DNA of 64,000 bases from Erythrophleum ivorense. Lineage: Eukaryota > Streptophyta > Magnoliopsida > Fabales > Fabaceae. Shown piece by piece: positions 11,522 to 24,069 of the stretch (position 1 is the stretch's first letter; every line of letters starts with the position of its first letter). Under the pieces are notes generated by a model that saw nothing but the letters and a program-made list of their open reading frames with translations, was not told where the DNA came from and searched no databases. The translations under genes were made by a program, and so were the position numbers. The DNA is taken from contig JAIUCV010000009.1 in NCBI GenBank assembly GCA_026724425.1, forward strand, positions 16,627,294-16,691,293. Reading direction: 5' to 3'.

Positions 11522-12264
11522 TAGGGGTTTATATAAAAATTTTATTATCTTTTAAGGATAATATGTAATTTTACAATAGTTTATATAAATTTTTTTTAAA
11601 GATAATATGTAATTTTATAAAAACTTATATATAAATTTTATTTTTTTTAAAGTCATTTTTATTTTTACCCAAAAATTCAAATTGGCTTGGGCTTGGTATA
11701 CAAGGCTACCAAGATTATAAAATAAGTTTGGTACCAACATCAAGCTAAGCCTCAAGTTGAGCAAATGCTCCACCCATGTGCGGTCTTAGTATATTTATAT
11801 GAGATGGTTTAACTTGTTCAAAAAAGAAAAAAGCAATAGAATTTTCGCAATAAGGGATTTTAAGTATGGCACCCCCGTTTTTCGTCCATAACACTGGAGG
11901 AACGTATTTACATTACTATTTTTTAAAAAAAAATTTACTAGTATTGTCGTAAATTTAGTAAAATTTTAAAATAAAATAAAAGAATTATTTTAACTCAAAA
12001 TAAAGAATTAACTCAAAATAAAGAATATTAAAATAAAAATTATAAGAAATATCTTTTTTGATTAGTTATAATTTTAATAAAAAAGTCATATTCTTGAGAG
12101 AATTTCAATTAAAATAAGGTTGTTGTATATATTATTTAGATAATTGTTGGTCAAGTTTTTTAAAAAGAAATTAAGAAAAAGGCATTTTTTTTCACAAGAC
12201 TAGTTACAACTTTTTATAGGTAAAAACATTTTTTCCCTATATTAATGACACAAACAAAAATGAA
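11341..12264. other. AT-rich intergenic sequence with (TA)n
   Basis: Contains a (TA)n run at 11,491-11,512. Short GC-richer stretches at about 11,380-11,460 and 11,680-11,790 (both with TTGGCTTGG-type words) could be ends of an old transposable element, but no inverted repeat or duplication could be demonstrated. No gene seen. Confidence 0.4.
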
Positions 12265-13770
12265 ATGTTAGAGATGGCTCACGAGGAGGGTTTGGGAGCA
12301 TGCGATTGGAGAGTGTCGGCACTCTCGTCGGAGGAGGCTGACACTTTGGATAGAAGAAGGAAAAAGGTGCATACTGGGGGTGGGGAGTTCTCTAATGAAC
12401 ACACCCTTGTTCGTCAAGATGAAAAATGGATGCATGATAAGGGAGGAAAGAAGGTTAGTAATGGGGAAGATGGTAAGAAGAAATCATACAAGCAGGCTTG
12501 CACTAGGGATAGTGATTCTAATAAGGATGGAGAGGAAGAGGAGGAGGATGATGAGGGTGACTGGTGGAGTGAGGGGAGCTAGAAGGAGAGGGTGAATGTG
12601 GAGACAATGAGGGATCTGAACATCATTATTCCATTAAAGTTTAAAGCTAAATTGGTCAAGAAGTGGAAGCGGTCTCTTTTTGTGAAATTGCTTGGGCATA
12701 TAACAAACGATGAATACCTTGGAAATAAACTGCAACAAATTTGGGGACACAAGGAGCAGGTTGAGACAATAGATATTGGGGCAGGTTTCTTCTTTGTCAA
12801 ATTCAAACGTAAGGCTGAGTATAACCTGGCGTTGATAGGAGGTCCTTGGTTGATACAGGACCATTACTTGGCTGTTCAAAGGTGGAAGGAGGACTTTGAT
12901 TCGGAGGCGGAGAAGAAATGTAAGATTGTGGCATAGGTTCGTATCCCAAAGCTTTCGATAGATTACTATGATAATGGCATCCTGTATGTTTTGGGTAGCC
13001 AGGTTGGGAAGGTTATCAAAGTGGACATGACTATGCTGTAGAGGAAGAAAGGACGGTTTGCTCGTATATGTGTTGAGCTTGACTTAAATGAGGCTCCTCT
13101 ACCAATGATCCCGATTAATGGTCAAGAAAGGAGGATTGAATATGAGGGCATCCATCTAATTTGTTTTAATTGTGGAAAGTACGAGCATAAAATCGACAAT
13201 TGTCCATCAAAGGAGACGGTAGCCCATACAGAGTATGGAGGTTCAGTTAGAGCTGTGATAGGAGCTCAAGTGAATGAATATGATAAAGAGTTGCCAAAGA
13301 AGCTGAAGATTAGTGAGTGGAACTTCATCGAACACTCGCGTGGTTATAGGGGGAGTGATGGACGGGTGAGAGATGGTTGCCGAGATACTAGGAACATTCA
13401 TGGGCGAAGAAGATAGGCATGAAGAGCAGATATCTAAGGAAATTATAAGGAAGCCATTGGGAGAAATCACAAATATGGTCAAACCTTACGGGCCTAACAA
13501 GCAAGTAAAAAATAGGTCCAATAATGTAGTGTAAAAGAAGGGAGTTAACATTGGACCGGTGAAGGAAAATAATGGGTCAACTCAAGGTAAAAATGTTAAA
13601 AGTCATATTGATGTTTTGATGTGGGCTAAGGAGAGGTCGGAGTCAGGTCATGAGAAGAGCAAGGACAAAGCAGTGGCCTTGGATGGGGACAAGGAGATGG
13701 AGGTGGAAGTTGGGCCTAATGGCAGTGAGGGTCCATTAATGGTTATTGAAATGGGCTTGACTTAATCCAA
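12265..13770 (+). pseudogene. L1 LINE ORF1 (gag-like, DUF4283 and zinc knuckle)
   Basis: One frame runs from ATG 12,265 with an acidic, charged N-terminal region (EEEEDDEGDWW). It continues into a DUF4283-like RNA-binding domain (LKFKAKLVKKWKRSLFVKLL ... FFFVKFKRKAEYNLALIGGPW) and a zinc knuckle ICFNCGKYEHKIDNCP at about 13,160-13,210 (C-x2-C-x4-H-x4-C). In-frame stops occur at 12,580, 12,934 and 13,038, and the frame shifts after about 13,410 into a charged tail. The protein would bind the element's RNA for packaging and reverse transcription. Confidence 0.85.
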
Positions 13771-13969
13771 ACCTAATTACAAAATGCTTGAGGATGATAA
13801 CCCTCTAGATCCTGAATCAACAAGAGGGCGCCTTTTTCTTGTGCATTCGAACCCCCTGGTAGAGGCTAGTGACGAGGAGGCCTTTATGGGGCAAGATACC
13901 TAGATTGTGGGTTTGAGTCTTTGAACGTGTTGGTCACGTGTGGTATTTCTCAAATGGTATTTTATGATG

Positions 13970-16900
13970 ACGAATTTTTTTTATGGAATGCTAGAGGAGC
14001 AAGAAGTAGTCATTTTGCGTAGTTGCTCATTGAACTCAAGAACAAGCATAAACTTGGGTTCCTAGCTATTCTTGAACCTCATCAAAAAGGGGACAAAATA
14101 GGGAAGCAGGGCGAATGGCATCTTTCTGTTGCTTATGGAAGCCCAGACTCTTCCAAACAAAAGCTGTTGTGGCACTAACTCTCAAGCATTACGGAAGTAG
14201 TGAAGGGAGGATGGTGTGTTGGTGGCGATTTTAATACCACTTTATATGATGATGAACATGTTTCTAATGCTCAAAGGAAGTCTTAAGTGGATAGACATTT
14301 TCGAAAGTGGGTGTTGGATTCAGCGATGATTGAATTGGGTTTTTACGAACCTCCATTCACTTGGTCTAGAGGGCACAGTCATAGTTGTATTGATATGGTG
14401 GTTGCAACATGGTTTGAGAGATTTCATTCAACATCTGTCACTCACCTCCCCAGATTTAAATTCGACCATGCTCCTTTGTTGCTTAGACTTGTTTTTTAGG
14501 AAGAGACACGGAAGGGGTGTCGGCCATTCCACTTCTTCGTTCCTTGGGTTGCACACCATGGGTTCCATGATTTTGTTAAGAAGACTTGGAAGGGAAGCAG
14601 CGGATGGGAGGAGAATGTGCAATCCTTTACAGAAGGTGTAAAAAAATGGAATAAGGATGTGTTCAAAAACATTAATCATAAGAAGGAGTCACTACTTTAT
14701 AAAATGGAGAAAGTGAGTCATGATATCAGTCAGCTTGGCCCTAGCTCGTTTCCTGAAAGTAAAAGGGAGCATTTATGGATGTAACTTGAAGAGATCTTGG
14801 TTCAAGAAAAGGTACTGTGGCTTCAATGTTCTCACTATAATTGGTATAAGGTAGGTGATAAGAATACATAGTTCTTTCATACTATGACAAATTTTAGAAA
14901 GAGACAGAATAAAATTGTTACTTTAAAAAGAGAAAAGGGAGAATGGATCTATGATGAGATTGAGATTATGTAGGTGGGTACTAAGTTTTATCAAGAATTT
15001 TTTACTGATGACATGCAAGGTAATTGGAATGTTGAGTTTGGCGGCTCCTTCCTTGGGGTTGATCAATCCATATTATGACGGATTGGGCGCAATATTAACG
15101 AACAAGAAGTGAAGAAGGCATTGTTTGACATGGGCTCATTAAAGGCTTTGGGGGCGGATGGTCTGAATCTTTTATTTTTTCAAAGCCAATGGGACATTGT
15201 GGGCAGTTCGGTGGCGGCTATGACTAAATTCCTCTTCTTTAATCCTACTGCTATATAGAGTGTTAATGGTACCCATATTGTTCTTATTCCAAAAGATGAG
15301 AAGCCTGAGAGACTATTAAGGATTTTTGGCCAATAAGCCTTTGCAATGTGATCTATAAGATCCTTACGAAGATTATAGCTACAAGATTTAGGCGGATTAT
15401 GCCATTTGTTGTGTCTCCCAATCAACGTAGTTTTGTCCTAGGGCGACAAGGTGTGGATAATATCATTCTAGTGCAGGAGATAATCCACTCCATGTGCTCT
15501 AGAAAGGGGAAGAAAGGCTTTATGGCTATTAAAATTGACTTAGAAAAAGCTTATGATTTGGTTAAATGGCCTTTTATGATTCGATGTTTGGAGGAGTTAC
15601 AGATTCCGAAGCATGTGTGTGATGTGTCTTATTATTGCATGGCCACTGCTAGTTCTCAAATTTTATGGAACAGAAAAAAGGTCCTTCTAGAAGGGTTAGA
15701 CAAGGAGACCCCATATCTTCCTATTTGTTCGTTTTAATGATGGAGAAGCTTTCTCATCTTATTTAGAATGAAGTTAATGAAGGGAACTGGTTGCTGTTTA
15801 GACTTTCAAAACAAGGTACTGCTATCTCACATCTATTTTTTTGCTGATGATTTGATACTCTTTTGCAGAAGCTTCCCTTGAGCAAGTAGGTTTGTTAAAG
15901 GCATGTCTAGATGATTTTTGTGATGCTTCTGGGGAGAAGGTTAGTGATAGTAAATCATATATCTTTTTCTCTAGTAACGTTAGACATCATCGAGTTATGG
16001 AGATAAGTAATTTTTTGGGGTTCAAGCCTATGCCAAATTTGGAAAAGTACCTTGGGGTACCTTAGCAGGGGATTAGGAGTAAATGGGAGGAAACTGTTCG
16101 AGGCATGGCTTGGAAGGTGCAAGATGGGAAAACAGTAAGGTTTTGGAAAGATCGATGGGTGCTGAACCACGAGGCTTTGACTCAGTATGTTGTGCATAAA
16201 ATTCTTGAGTCTGATTTGGAGTTGAAAATGAATAATTTCATGACTGCATCAAGAGGTTGGCAATGGGAAAAGATCCAAGAGTTTCTTCCTCGGTCTATGT
16301 TACAGGAGATTGCCCGGTTGGAAAGATCTACGAATTTAAGGAATGCTGATGTTCCTTTTTGGAGGTGGACAGGTTCAAGAGTGTTTTCTACTAGGTCAAC
16401 TTACGAGAATATTAATACTGATGGGAATGGTAGGAGGCAAGGAATTTGGAAGAAAGTTTGGAAGGTTGATGTCCCATAAAGATGTAAAGTGTTTATGTGG
16501 TTGTGTTGCAAAGACTGCTTATTGACCAATGTGTAGCATGCTCGAAGGGGTCTCACTGTGTTTGCTGATTGTGAGCTGTGCAGAAACACTCCTAAAACCA
16601 TTCTTCATGTGCTTCGTGACTGTGGGCTAACAAGGGAAGCATGGTGCCTATTAATTCCTCCATATCCTACAGACAAATTCTTCTCCATGCAGAACCCTAC
16701 GAGATGGATTGAGTGAAATTTAACGAGAAGGAATATGGTGAATGACACAAGGTAGGATGTTTGGTTCTCCTTAATGTGTCGACAGCTTTGGCTTAGCAGG
16801 AATAGTTATGTGTTTGAGAAGTCAAAACCGTTAGTTGATGTTATCTTTGCTAGGGTCCAAGTTTATGTGCGATGGTCGAAGCCTAATATGCTTTCTTTGA

Positions 16901-17440
16901 GTAATGTTGAGGGTAGTATTGAGAATAGTTGGTTGCCTCCTCCTGCTGGTTTTGTTAAATTTAACATAGATGGAACTTATGTGGATTGTTTGGAACAGGT
17001 GACTTATGGTGGGGTTCTTCGAAACCATGCGGGGGAAATGCTTGGAGGATTCTTCTTCAATATTGGGAGAGGAAGTAACTTTTGGTCTAAGATTTGGAGC
17101 GTGGTGTGGGGTCTTCAGATTGCTTGGGATAAGGGGCTCAAACAGGTTATCGTCGCAATAGGTTGCTTAGAGCTTGTGGAAGTGGTTGAAAACGATGAGT
17201 TGGAGGATCACCCTAACATGGACCTTATTCTGGAGATTCACTAGCTTTTATCTCGAGAATGGGATGCTAGCATCTCTTGGAACGATTGAGAGACGAATGT
17301 GGTTGTTGATCTTATTGCTAAGGAGGCACTGGGGTATCCTTTAAGCGTCACGTGCTTTTCTGCTGCTCCCAATTTTATTGCTAATGCCCTTCACAATGAT
17401 TTAATTGATTGTAATAGGGTGAACAATTAGTTGTCTTGTT
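13970..17440 (+). pseudogene. L1 LINE ORF2 (endonuclease, reverse transcriptase, RNase H)
   Basis: Order of remnants: an apurinic-type endonuclease (WCVGGDFNTTL at about 14,216-14,250; PPFTWSRGHSHSCIDMV and KFDHAPLLL at 14,350-14,490), a linker, then reverse transcriptase. The RT shows GADGLNLLFF near 15,150, NQRSFVLGRQGVDNIILVQE with AIKIDLEKAYDLVKW at 15,400-15,570, and the FADDLILF catalytic box near 15,840. A DGKTVRFWKDRW segment follows at 16,105-16,170, then RNase H (FVKFNIDGTYVDC to the DLIAKEALGYP region, 16,950-17,340). Numerous stops (for example near 14,013, 14,178, 14,284 and 14,785) and frameshifts near 15,330 and 15,740 make it inactive. It is intergenic in context, 350 bp upstream of the NAC relic's homology. 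Confidence 0.88.
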
Positions 17441-17459
17441 CTTTTTCTCCATAAAAAAA

Positions 17460-17814
17460 TATGCTAGATATGTCATATGAAAACAACAACATAATTATAA
17501 TTGAGATTAAAGATTGTTATTGCCAATTAATTTTGAGTAATTTAAGATAATTTTATTAGTAATTTAATATTTAAAAAAAAGGGACCTAGCTAGAATAGCC
17601 TATCATATCATGTTATACGGTTTCAACCGAATTCAACTTGTGACATTTTATTTACATTAAGAATGTTTGAGTTTTAGTTTACTTTTGAGTTTTCCATAAA
17701 TATGTCTATTATATTTGGGCTTTGCTTTTTATTATAATATTAAACAAAAAGAACTATTTAGCTTTTGTTTTTTTCTTCTTTCTTTTCTATGCTGATCACA
17801 TGTGTCCCAGATTT
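17460..17814. other. AT-rich spacer
   Basis: Nothing recognised between the L1 tail and the start of the NAC-copy promoter homology at about 17,815. Confidence 0.4.
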
Positions 17815-18162
17815 TAACGCTAAAAATTGAATCAAAATAAAAGAAAAATAAAAAAACAAGATCACTCCAATGTAAGAGGAAAAAAAAAGGATTTCAATAT
17901 ATGTTCAACAGTAAAAAAATAATGATTGATCGAATTTAAATAGATGAAATGTTAGTACAAAGATAATCTTTTACCCATTATTGTAGGGATAGTCTTAATT
18001 ATTTTAATATTGAAAAAGGTTTAATTAAAAAGTGAAATAAAGCAACAGTTAATTAATAAATGACTCCATAATGCAAAACAACATAAAGTAAGGGTAAATA
18101 AAACAAATAAATTATAGGGTAACTTTTTTTTCTTTTAAAGAAAGGAAAGCACCGCAAAGTCA

Positions 18163-18169
18163 TATATAA
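18163..18169 (+). promoter_or_regulatory. TATA box of NAC relic copy A
   Basis: TATATAA about 100 bp upstream of the relic ATG (18,268), in the position equivalent to the TATA boxes of copies B and C. The flank from about 17,815 onward is similar to the promoters at 20,780 and 31,350. Confidence 0.6.
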
Positions 18170-18267
18170 GATCTAATGGAATCAAATCATATGAAACAAG
18201 ATTCCTTTTGCTATCTGCGTTGATTTTCATCTGAAACTTCTTTTGCTTTGCTTTTCTTTCTACTTTA

Positions 18268-19595
18268 ATGGTAAAATTCTTTTTTTTTTTCCTATTGGCT
18301 TTGGATTTGCTCCTGAGTTTATTTTTCATTATTTGGATCCAAAATTTGCCAAGAAACTTTTACCTTCTAACTTAATCAATGAAATCGACGTATTCAAATC
18401 TAATCCTATAAATCTTTGTGCTTGTAATTTCTTTTACCTTCTATCTTAGCTTTCCTTTCGTGAATTAAGTTATATGAATTCTTTAACTGTGGGTTTGGCG
18501 CGTAGTATTAATTGTACGACCTTTTTTTGGGTAATTATAACAATAGTGTTTTGGGATATATATGTGTGTGTGTGTGTTTTAAATATCGGTCTATAAAAAA
18601 CTTTTACGTGCACTAAATGCTTGTAGTTATTTGTACATGATATTATGATATTAAGATTACAAATAGGTTCTTTGATTGGTTTATTTTCTTTTAGATTAAT
18701 TCTAGAACATGAGTAATTGAAAATAGGTAAATGTTTAATGTTTCTAATCCATATAAAGATGAGATTTTAGTTAAGTATCTTGTTTTATATAAACCTTAGA
18801 TTTGTCTATTTGTGTCAATAAATCCTTTTACTTTTTTCGCATAGATATATGTCTTCAATTAAAAATTAGGAATAAAAAGTGTTTAAAAATATTGTTGTAT
18901 AAATATATTTCTTAAATTATTTTTGTATAATAAACTATTTTAAAAATATTAAGTAATTATATATAACTATATAGTCTTATTATATTTTAAAATAAAAATA
19001 ATAGATATTTTTATTATCTAAAATATTATCCACATAAATGCTTACTAATTATATTATATTATTTTAATAATATTTAAATAAGAGTCTTTTTTTTTAAGAA
19101 ATAAGAGGTGGTTTTGAAGCTTTGAAAACTATAAATAAATAATGCAGGACAAAGAAACAAAAGATACTAAACGCTTGTGCATGTCAATTTTTTCTTTAAT
19201 TTAATTTTACATAATTTTTAATATAAAATTAAATTATAGTAATTTTATATTTTAAAATAATACAAAGAAGTAATGAAAATTTATTTAAAATTTCTATTCT
19301 CTTTGGCACATTTTAACTTTTCTTATATTATTTATAGTAATATATATAGTTCTATAATCAAGGATTAGAAAACTCCAAAGTCATATGTGGTAGGATGGAT
19401 AAAAACGAAGGATTCTTTTCGTTCTGAAAGGAGTGGAGAAATTTTTAGAAATTAGGTAACTGTAAAACTGTAAAGTATTTATCCCAAGGGTGAAGACAAT
19501 ATAGAATGGGTAAAAGGTTTGATAGAGCAAAGTCTAAAGGCTTAGTTATATCTGAATTTTATTAAATGTTCTATGATCTTGGTTGACAAATATTA
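18268..19595 (+). pseudogene. NAC transcription factor relic, exon 1 and partial intron 1
   Basis: The start and exon 1 of the tandem NAC family survive in degraded form. PIGFGFAPEFIFHYLDPKFAKKLLPSNLINEIDVFKSNP at about 18,290-18,410 aligns with FPTGFRFAPNDDELIVHYL... of copy B. The T-run after the ATG and a 6-bp deletion in the middle put the parts out of frame. The following sequence to about 19,595 matches intron 1 of copy C (for example GCTTGTGCATGTCAATTTTTT at about 19,172), including a part that copy B has lost. Exons 2 and 3 are absent; homology stops near 19,595. It cannot make a DNA-binding NAC domain. Confidence 0.8.
18563..18577. repeat. (TG)n microsatellite
   Basis: Short TG run within the NAC-relic intron. 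Confidence 0.9.
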
Positions 19596-19867
19596 TGGTA
19601 TGAGAGCAAGATTTCTAATCAACTAAAAAAAACAGGATATAGGTTATTCAAAAACTTTATTTCCTAACCTTATTATCAGCTAAACAAACTCAACAGCTGG
19701 GCTAAGATTGTAGCCAGAAAAATTCAAACAAAATTCCTTACAATTTCATTTAGAGACATGTCAACAATAAAAGTTACTTAACTTTCACAACATGAAGCTC
19801 TAATAAAAATCTTGCATCTAAATTATCATTGGCAAAAAAATTTAGTCAAAACTTATCGTTTTAGTAA
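19596..19867. other. Spacer between NAC relic and next duplicated unit
   Basis: AT-rich sequence with no recognised feature and no match noticed elsewhere in the window. Confidence 0.35.
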
Positions 19868-20780
19868 CATAACGCCACAATGGATATTCAAACCCATTCT
19901 TAGGCAAACAAATAGTTATCTGAAAATCTTAACCAATGTTCACTTCCAAAATAATGAACAAAAGCTCAATCCCCAAAGAAATCAAAGGATACTCATTCGG
20001 CTATATGCATAGTTCGAGGGCAGAAAATGAAGTGCAATGTTGATGAGTCACATTACCTCTCAAATTTGAGCATTCAATTGCTCCAATTGAACTCCTCTCT
20101 ACTTCGCTTTCTCTTTTACTTGTCTCAATTTTTGCTTCACTCTCCGAATTCCTCTTTTTGCCTTCGTCTTCTCTCATATAGCGAAGAGCTGAAAAATGAT
20201 GGTAAAGGCAGATCTTCATGAATTCGGTGGGAAGAGAATTGGATTTCAGACAACCAAATCGTCCTTGCTCTGCCTCTGATGTGATCTTGGCGTTTTCTTC
20301 TGCTGGCTCTATGCGTGGAAAGCGATTAGGAGAAGGAGCTGGTGTTCTCTGCAAAACTGCAAGGGGGGAGTGCGTATCTCAATTTAGATGATTTAGATTT
20401 ATCTTAGATAATTTAGATTTTATGAAATTTTTTAATATAAAATATTATTTTTAATTGATAATTATAAAATTATTTTTATTTTATGTTTTATGTTTTTTAA
20501 AATAAAAGAAAATTTTAAATTAAAAAATATAAAATCTATTCAAATTAAATTGAAATGGTCCGAATGAAATAACCCAGTGTGCATAAGATCCATTCGGAAG
20601 GGGAAGGCCAGGGGAAAAGAAACATAATGAATCATGCATTTCATCCATTGTGCCTTATTTTCTTTCTTTTGTTTTATTTTGTTTTTTAATTTGGGATTTG
20701 GGTTAGGAGGATTAGAATCCAATAGATTCAATTTGACTTAGCTAAAAAGTAAAACTAATGCAAGAAAATTAAATTATTGG
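19868..20780. repeat. Duplicated segment upstream of NAC copy B
   Basis: Matches about 30,419-31,340 in direct orientation. The first ~530 bp is relatively GC-rich. On the minus strand it has a 117-residue open frame (20,001-20,354) rich in Glu, Ser and Arg, with a GAGGTAATG splice-donor-like site near 20,060. The equivalent frame is not conserved in the second copy, so it may be 5' UTR or an exon relic of an unknown gene rather than a protein-coding gene. No family recognised. Confidence 0.6.
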
Positions 20781-21083
20781 AACGTTAAAAATTGAATCAA
20801 AATGAAAAATAAATAACTGGATCACTCTAATGTTTAAAAAAAAAAGATTTCGGTATATCAGTAAAAAAATAATAATTAGTCTAATTTAGACAGATGAAAT
20901 TTTAATACAAAAATAATTCTTTTTTTAATTATTTTAATATTGAAAAGGCGTTATTAAAATGTGAAATAAAGTCTGGATAATTAATAAATGACTTGATAAT
21001 GACAGATAACATAAAATAAGGATAAATACAATAAACAAATTATAGGATAATTACTTTTTGAAAGAAACGAAAGCATCACAAGT

Positions 21084-21092
21084 TATATATAA
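21084..21092 (+). promoter_or_regulatory. TATA box of NAC copy B
   Basis: TATATATAA lies 79 bp upstream of the ATG at 21,171. The same box and surrounding sequence (AGTTATATATAAGG) occur upstream of copy C at the same spacing within about 20 bp. Confidence 0.72.
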
Positions 21093-21170
21093 GGGCCAAA
21101 GTAATCAAACAATACGTATTAAGATTTCTCTTGTTCCCTACGTTGAAGTTTTCAAAAACTCTTTATTTCA

Positions 21171-23806
21171 ATGGCAAACTGCTCTTCTTTTCCAACGGGC
21201 TTTAGATTTGCTCCAAATGACGATGAGCTAATTGTTCATTATTTGGCCCCAAAAATTGCCAAGAGACCTTTACCTTTCAACCTAATCAATGAAGTTAATA
21301 TATACGAATCCGATCCTATGACTCTTTGTGGTATTTTCTTTTACACTATATCTTAGTTTTTTTTTTTCCTTTTTTTTTTAATATTTGTGAATCAGAGTAT
21401 ATGAATTCTTGAAATTTGGGTTCGGTGTATATTCTTTATAGTCTGACAATTTCTTTTTTCTTTTTGTAATTATAGCTATGGTGTTTCTGTCTTTTATTTT
21501 CATGAACATATGAGCAGGTTGAGATATATATCTTTTATGATATTAAGATTACGAATCAATTTTTTAATAGGTTTCTTTTATCGATTCTTAAAAACGAGTA
21601 AATATTCTATATTTTTAATCCATATAAAGATGAGATTTTAATTGAGTATCTTCTTTTTAATAAACGTTAAGATTAGTCTATACGTGTCAATAAAACTTTT
21701 TATGTTTTAGTATAAATCTATTTTCAATTAAAAAAATGAGTAATAAAAAGTGTTTAAAAATGTTTTCGTATAAATATATTTCTTAAACGATTTTAGTGTA
21801 ATAAGTTATTTTTAAAATATTAAGTAATTATCTATAGCTATAATCTTATTATATTATAAAATAAAAATAATAGTATTAAAAATATTATACATCAACTCTA
21901 AGTAAATGTTTACTAATTATGTTATTTTATTTTAATAATTTTTAAATAATAAAAAATAACAAATATTAGCACATTCTACGCAGGTGAAAGAGAGATCTTT
22001 ATTTTAGACTTCTATATTTCTTCCACCTTCTATTATAATCAGAAATAGGAATAATGCTTGGACATACCATAGTGTTTGAATATTTAAATCAAATGAAGAC
22101 AGGTTGAGTTGAGTTTTTCTTGTTTACCTAAAACCGTTCTTTTTCTTTTCCTTTTATGAGGTTAGGATCAATTCTTGAGTATAGGTATTGTTAAATATTT
22201 TAATAGTGTATCTCACCTAGTTTTCTTTTCTTGTCAAATATTCAGGTTATGGAATTATTATTTATATATGATCAATCACATGATTTTTTTAATCATATCT
22301 TAATGCTGAACTTTTTCAATCTCCAATATATTATAGCACTATTTTTCACATGAAAAGCATATAAATTTAATATCTTTTGATGTGGTAGAAACTTACAAGG
22401 CTCAAGGTGAAGGTAAATGGTATTTCTTCAGTTCAAGAGACAGAAGATATAAAAATGGAGGGAGACCAAATCGATCTGCAGGGGAAGGATTTTGGAGGGC
22501 CATAGATTCTGCAAAACCTATCATGCACAAAGGTGTTCAGGTTGGAAATAAAAGATCATTGGTATACTACAAAAGAAGACCTCCCAATGCCGTTGAGAAG
22601 ACAAATTGGATCATGTGTGAATTCATGGTAGAGAACCATCCATTACATAAAAGGGCTAGTTCACAAGACATGAAGGTATGAATTTTCTTGCAGATAATAA
22701 ATTTAGCACTTTCTTCAAGGAAGAGTATAACTTGAAATTTCATATTAAACACTCGCATTCTTCAACTAAACTAGACTCATGCTAGGTGGCGAACACTTAA
22801 AAGTTGGAATTAATGTTGACTTCTGCCTAAGCTCATATCTATGCCTAGTGTGTTATATTTAGCATTTTTGTGTGTTAACAAGTTTGCTAACATTTGTAAA
22901 TCCTTTTCTTTTTTGGCAGCTTGATGACATTGTTCTATGCAGAATACATAAGAAGAAAGGTCCAATTTCCTTTCGAAAGAGATCTCGTGAGGAAAACGAA
23001 AAAAGCTGTGATGAAGTAGCATACATGCCAATGGATCAACATAATAATAATGAAATAAAAAAAATCGTAATGAAGAAATGGCGTGGTCACAGCCGTTGGA
23101 TCATAATTATGTCATGAATGTAAATAACTACTTTGTTGAAGGGTTTGTTCCCTTAAGCCAAGGGCTTCAATACCTTCCTCCGTATGGGCGTATTTCAAAT
23201 TCTGATAATGTGCATAAGCCTATAACATATGACCATCTAGTTGAGAGTCATCAACAAGAACAAATGGTGCAGCCACAGTATTTGGATCAGAATAATGTCA
23301 CGCAATTAAATGATAACGTTGTTGAAGGGTTTGTTCCGTTTGGCCAAGAGACCCAAGAGATTCCATATGGGCGTACTTCAAATTTCCATGAGCTGCATCA
23401 CAATTCACTAAATAAAAATAATCAGGTGGGAGTTGAACCATTGTCATTTTCATCACAACTTCAACAATTGAATGAGAGTCATCATCATCAGCAAGAATTT
23501 CATGGAACAGACCAAGCTTACTCTAATATTGAGAGCCATCATCAACTTCCTACAAAAGTTGCTGGGTTTGTAGGAAGCTATGATAGCCAAGAACCCCATC
23601 AACAAATATTGCATGGCAATCAGGAGGGAGTCGAAGCGTCGTCGTCACAACTCGGGTTTCAACAATTTAATGGGAGTCATCAACAAGACTTTTATCATCA
23701 AATTACAAATCCACAACGTTTTAATAAACTCAATAATTGTGATCCATTTCTTGATATAGACTACAATTTTCCTTGGGTAGATTTCTCAATCCCACCATTA
23801 ATTTAA
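21171..23806 (+). pseudogene. NAC transcription factor, copy B, frameshifted
   Basis: Plant NAC transcription factor (nuclear, DNA-binding). Three exons: 21,171-21,330, 22,389-22,675 and 22,920-23,806, with GT...AG introns (donors GTATTT and GTATGA; acceptors GGTAG and GGCAG). Exons 1-2 give 149 codons. NAC subdomains are visible: A, FPTGFRFAPNDDELIVHYL; B, NEVNIYESDP; C, WYFFSSRDRRYKNGGRPNRS; D, GNKRSLVYYKRRPP and EKTNWIMCEF; E, LDDIVLCRIHKKK. Subdomain C has FWRAIDS where most NACs have the WKATG core, so it is a divergent member. In exon 3 an A-rich stretch at 23,055-23,064 is one base shorter than in copy C, shifting the frame: the NAC-domain frame ends at 23,117 while the tail frame continues open from 23,078 to 23,806. 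The tail is His/Gln/Asn-rich with internal repeats and ends DPFLDIDYNFPWVDFS. As read, it would encode a NAC domain with a truncated tail; a sequencing error is possible. Confidence 0.85.
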
Positions 23807-24033
23807 TTTTTTGGTGGGAATAATTATCCAAGAATGGGTGATTAATTTTTTGCATTTTTGTGATACTTATGAACAAGTTGATCTGATGTTACAGAATTGA
23901 AATATTGTTGGATTAGTGATTTTTTTTAATAAAAGTAATTTGATGATATGTCGTTCATCTATTTCGCTAGATTGTTGTGATACATGTATGATATTTTCAT
24001 TAGTGTTGATGCAATAAATTTTAAGGGGACACT

Positions 24034-24069
<36 letters not shown>

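Larger units (their letters stand above)
12265..17459 (+). mobile_element. Decayed L1-type LINE, nearly full length
   Basis: A non-LTR retrotransposon of the plant L1 type with both ORFs in the usual order: a gag-like ORF1 (DUF4283 plus CCHC zinc knuckle), then ORF2 with endonuclease, reverse transcriptase, zf-RVT-like segment and RNase H. It ends in a short A-run (17,453-17,459) after the last coding remnants. Many in-frame stops and several frameshifts show that it is old. The 5' end is placed at the first supported codon; the 5' UTR may extend a little upstream. No convincing target-site duplication was found. Confidence 0.9.

Noticed and set aside
12265..17480. Target-site duplication for the L1 element
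   Set aside because: Compared sequence after the A-run (ATGCTAGATATGTCAT) with the 5' flank and found no convincing match; not claimed.
20001..20354. 117-residue minus-strand frame upstream of NAC copy B as a gene
   Set aside because: The homologous segment at 30,550-30,920 does not keep the frame and no family match is recognised; treated as possible UTR or exon relic.
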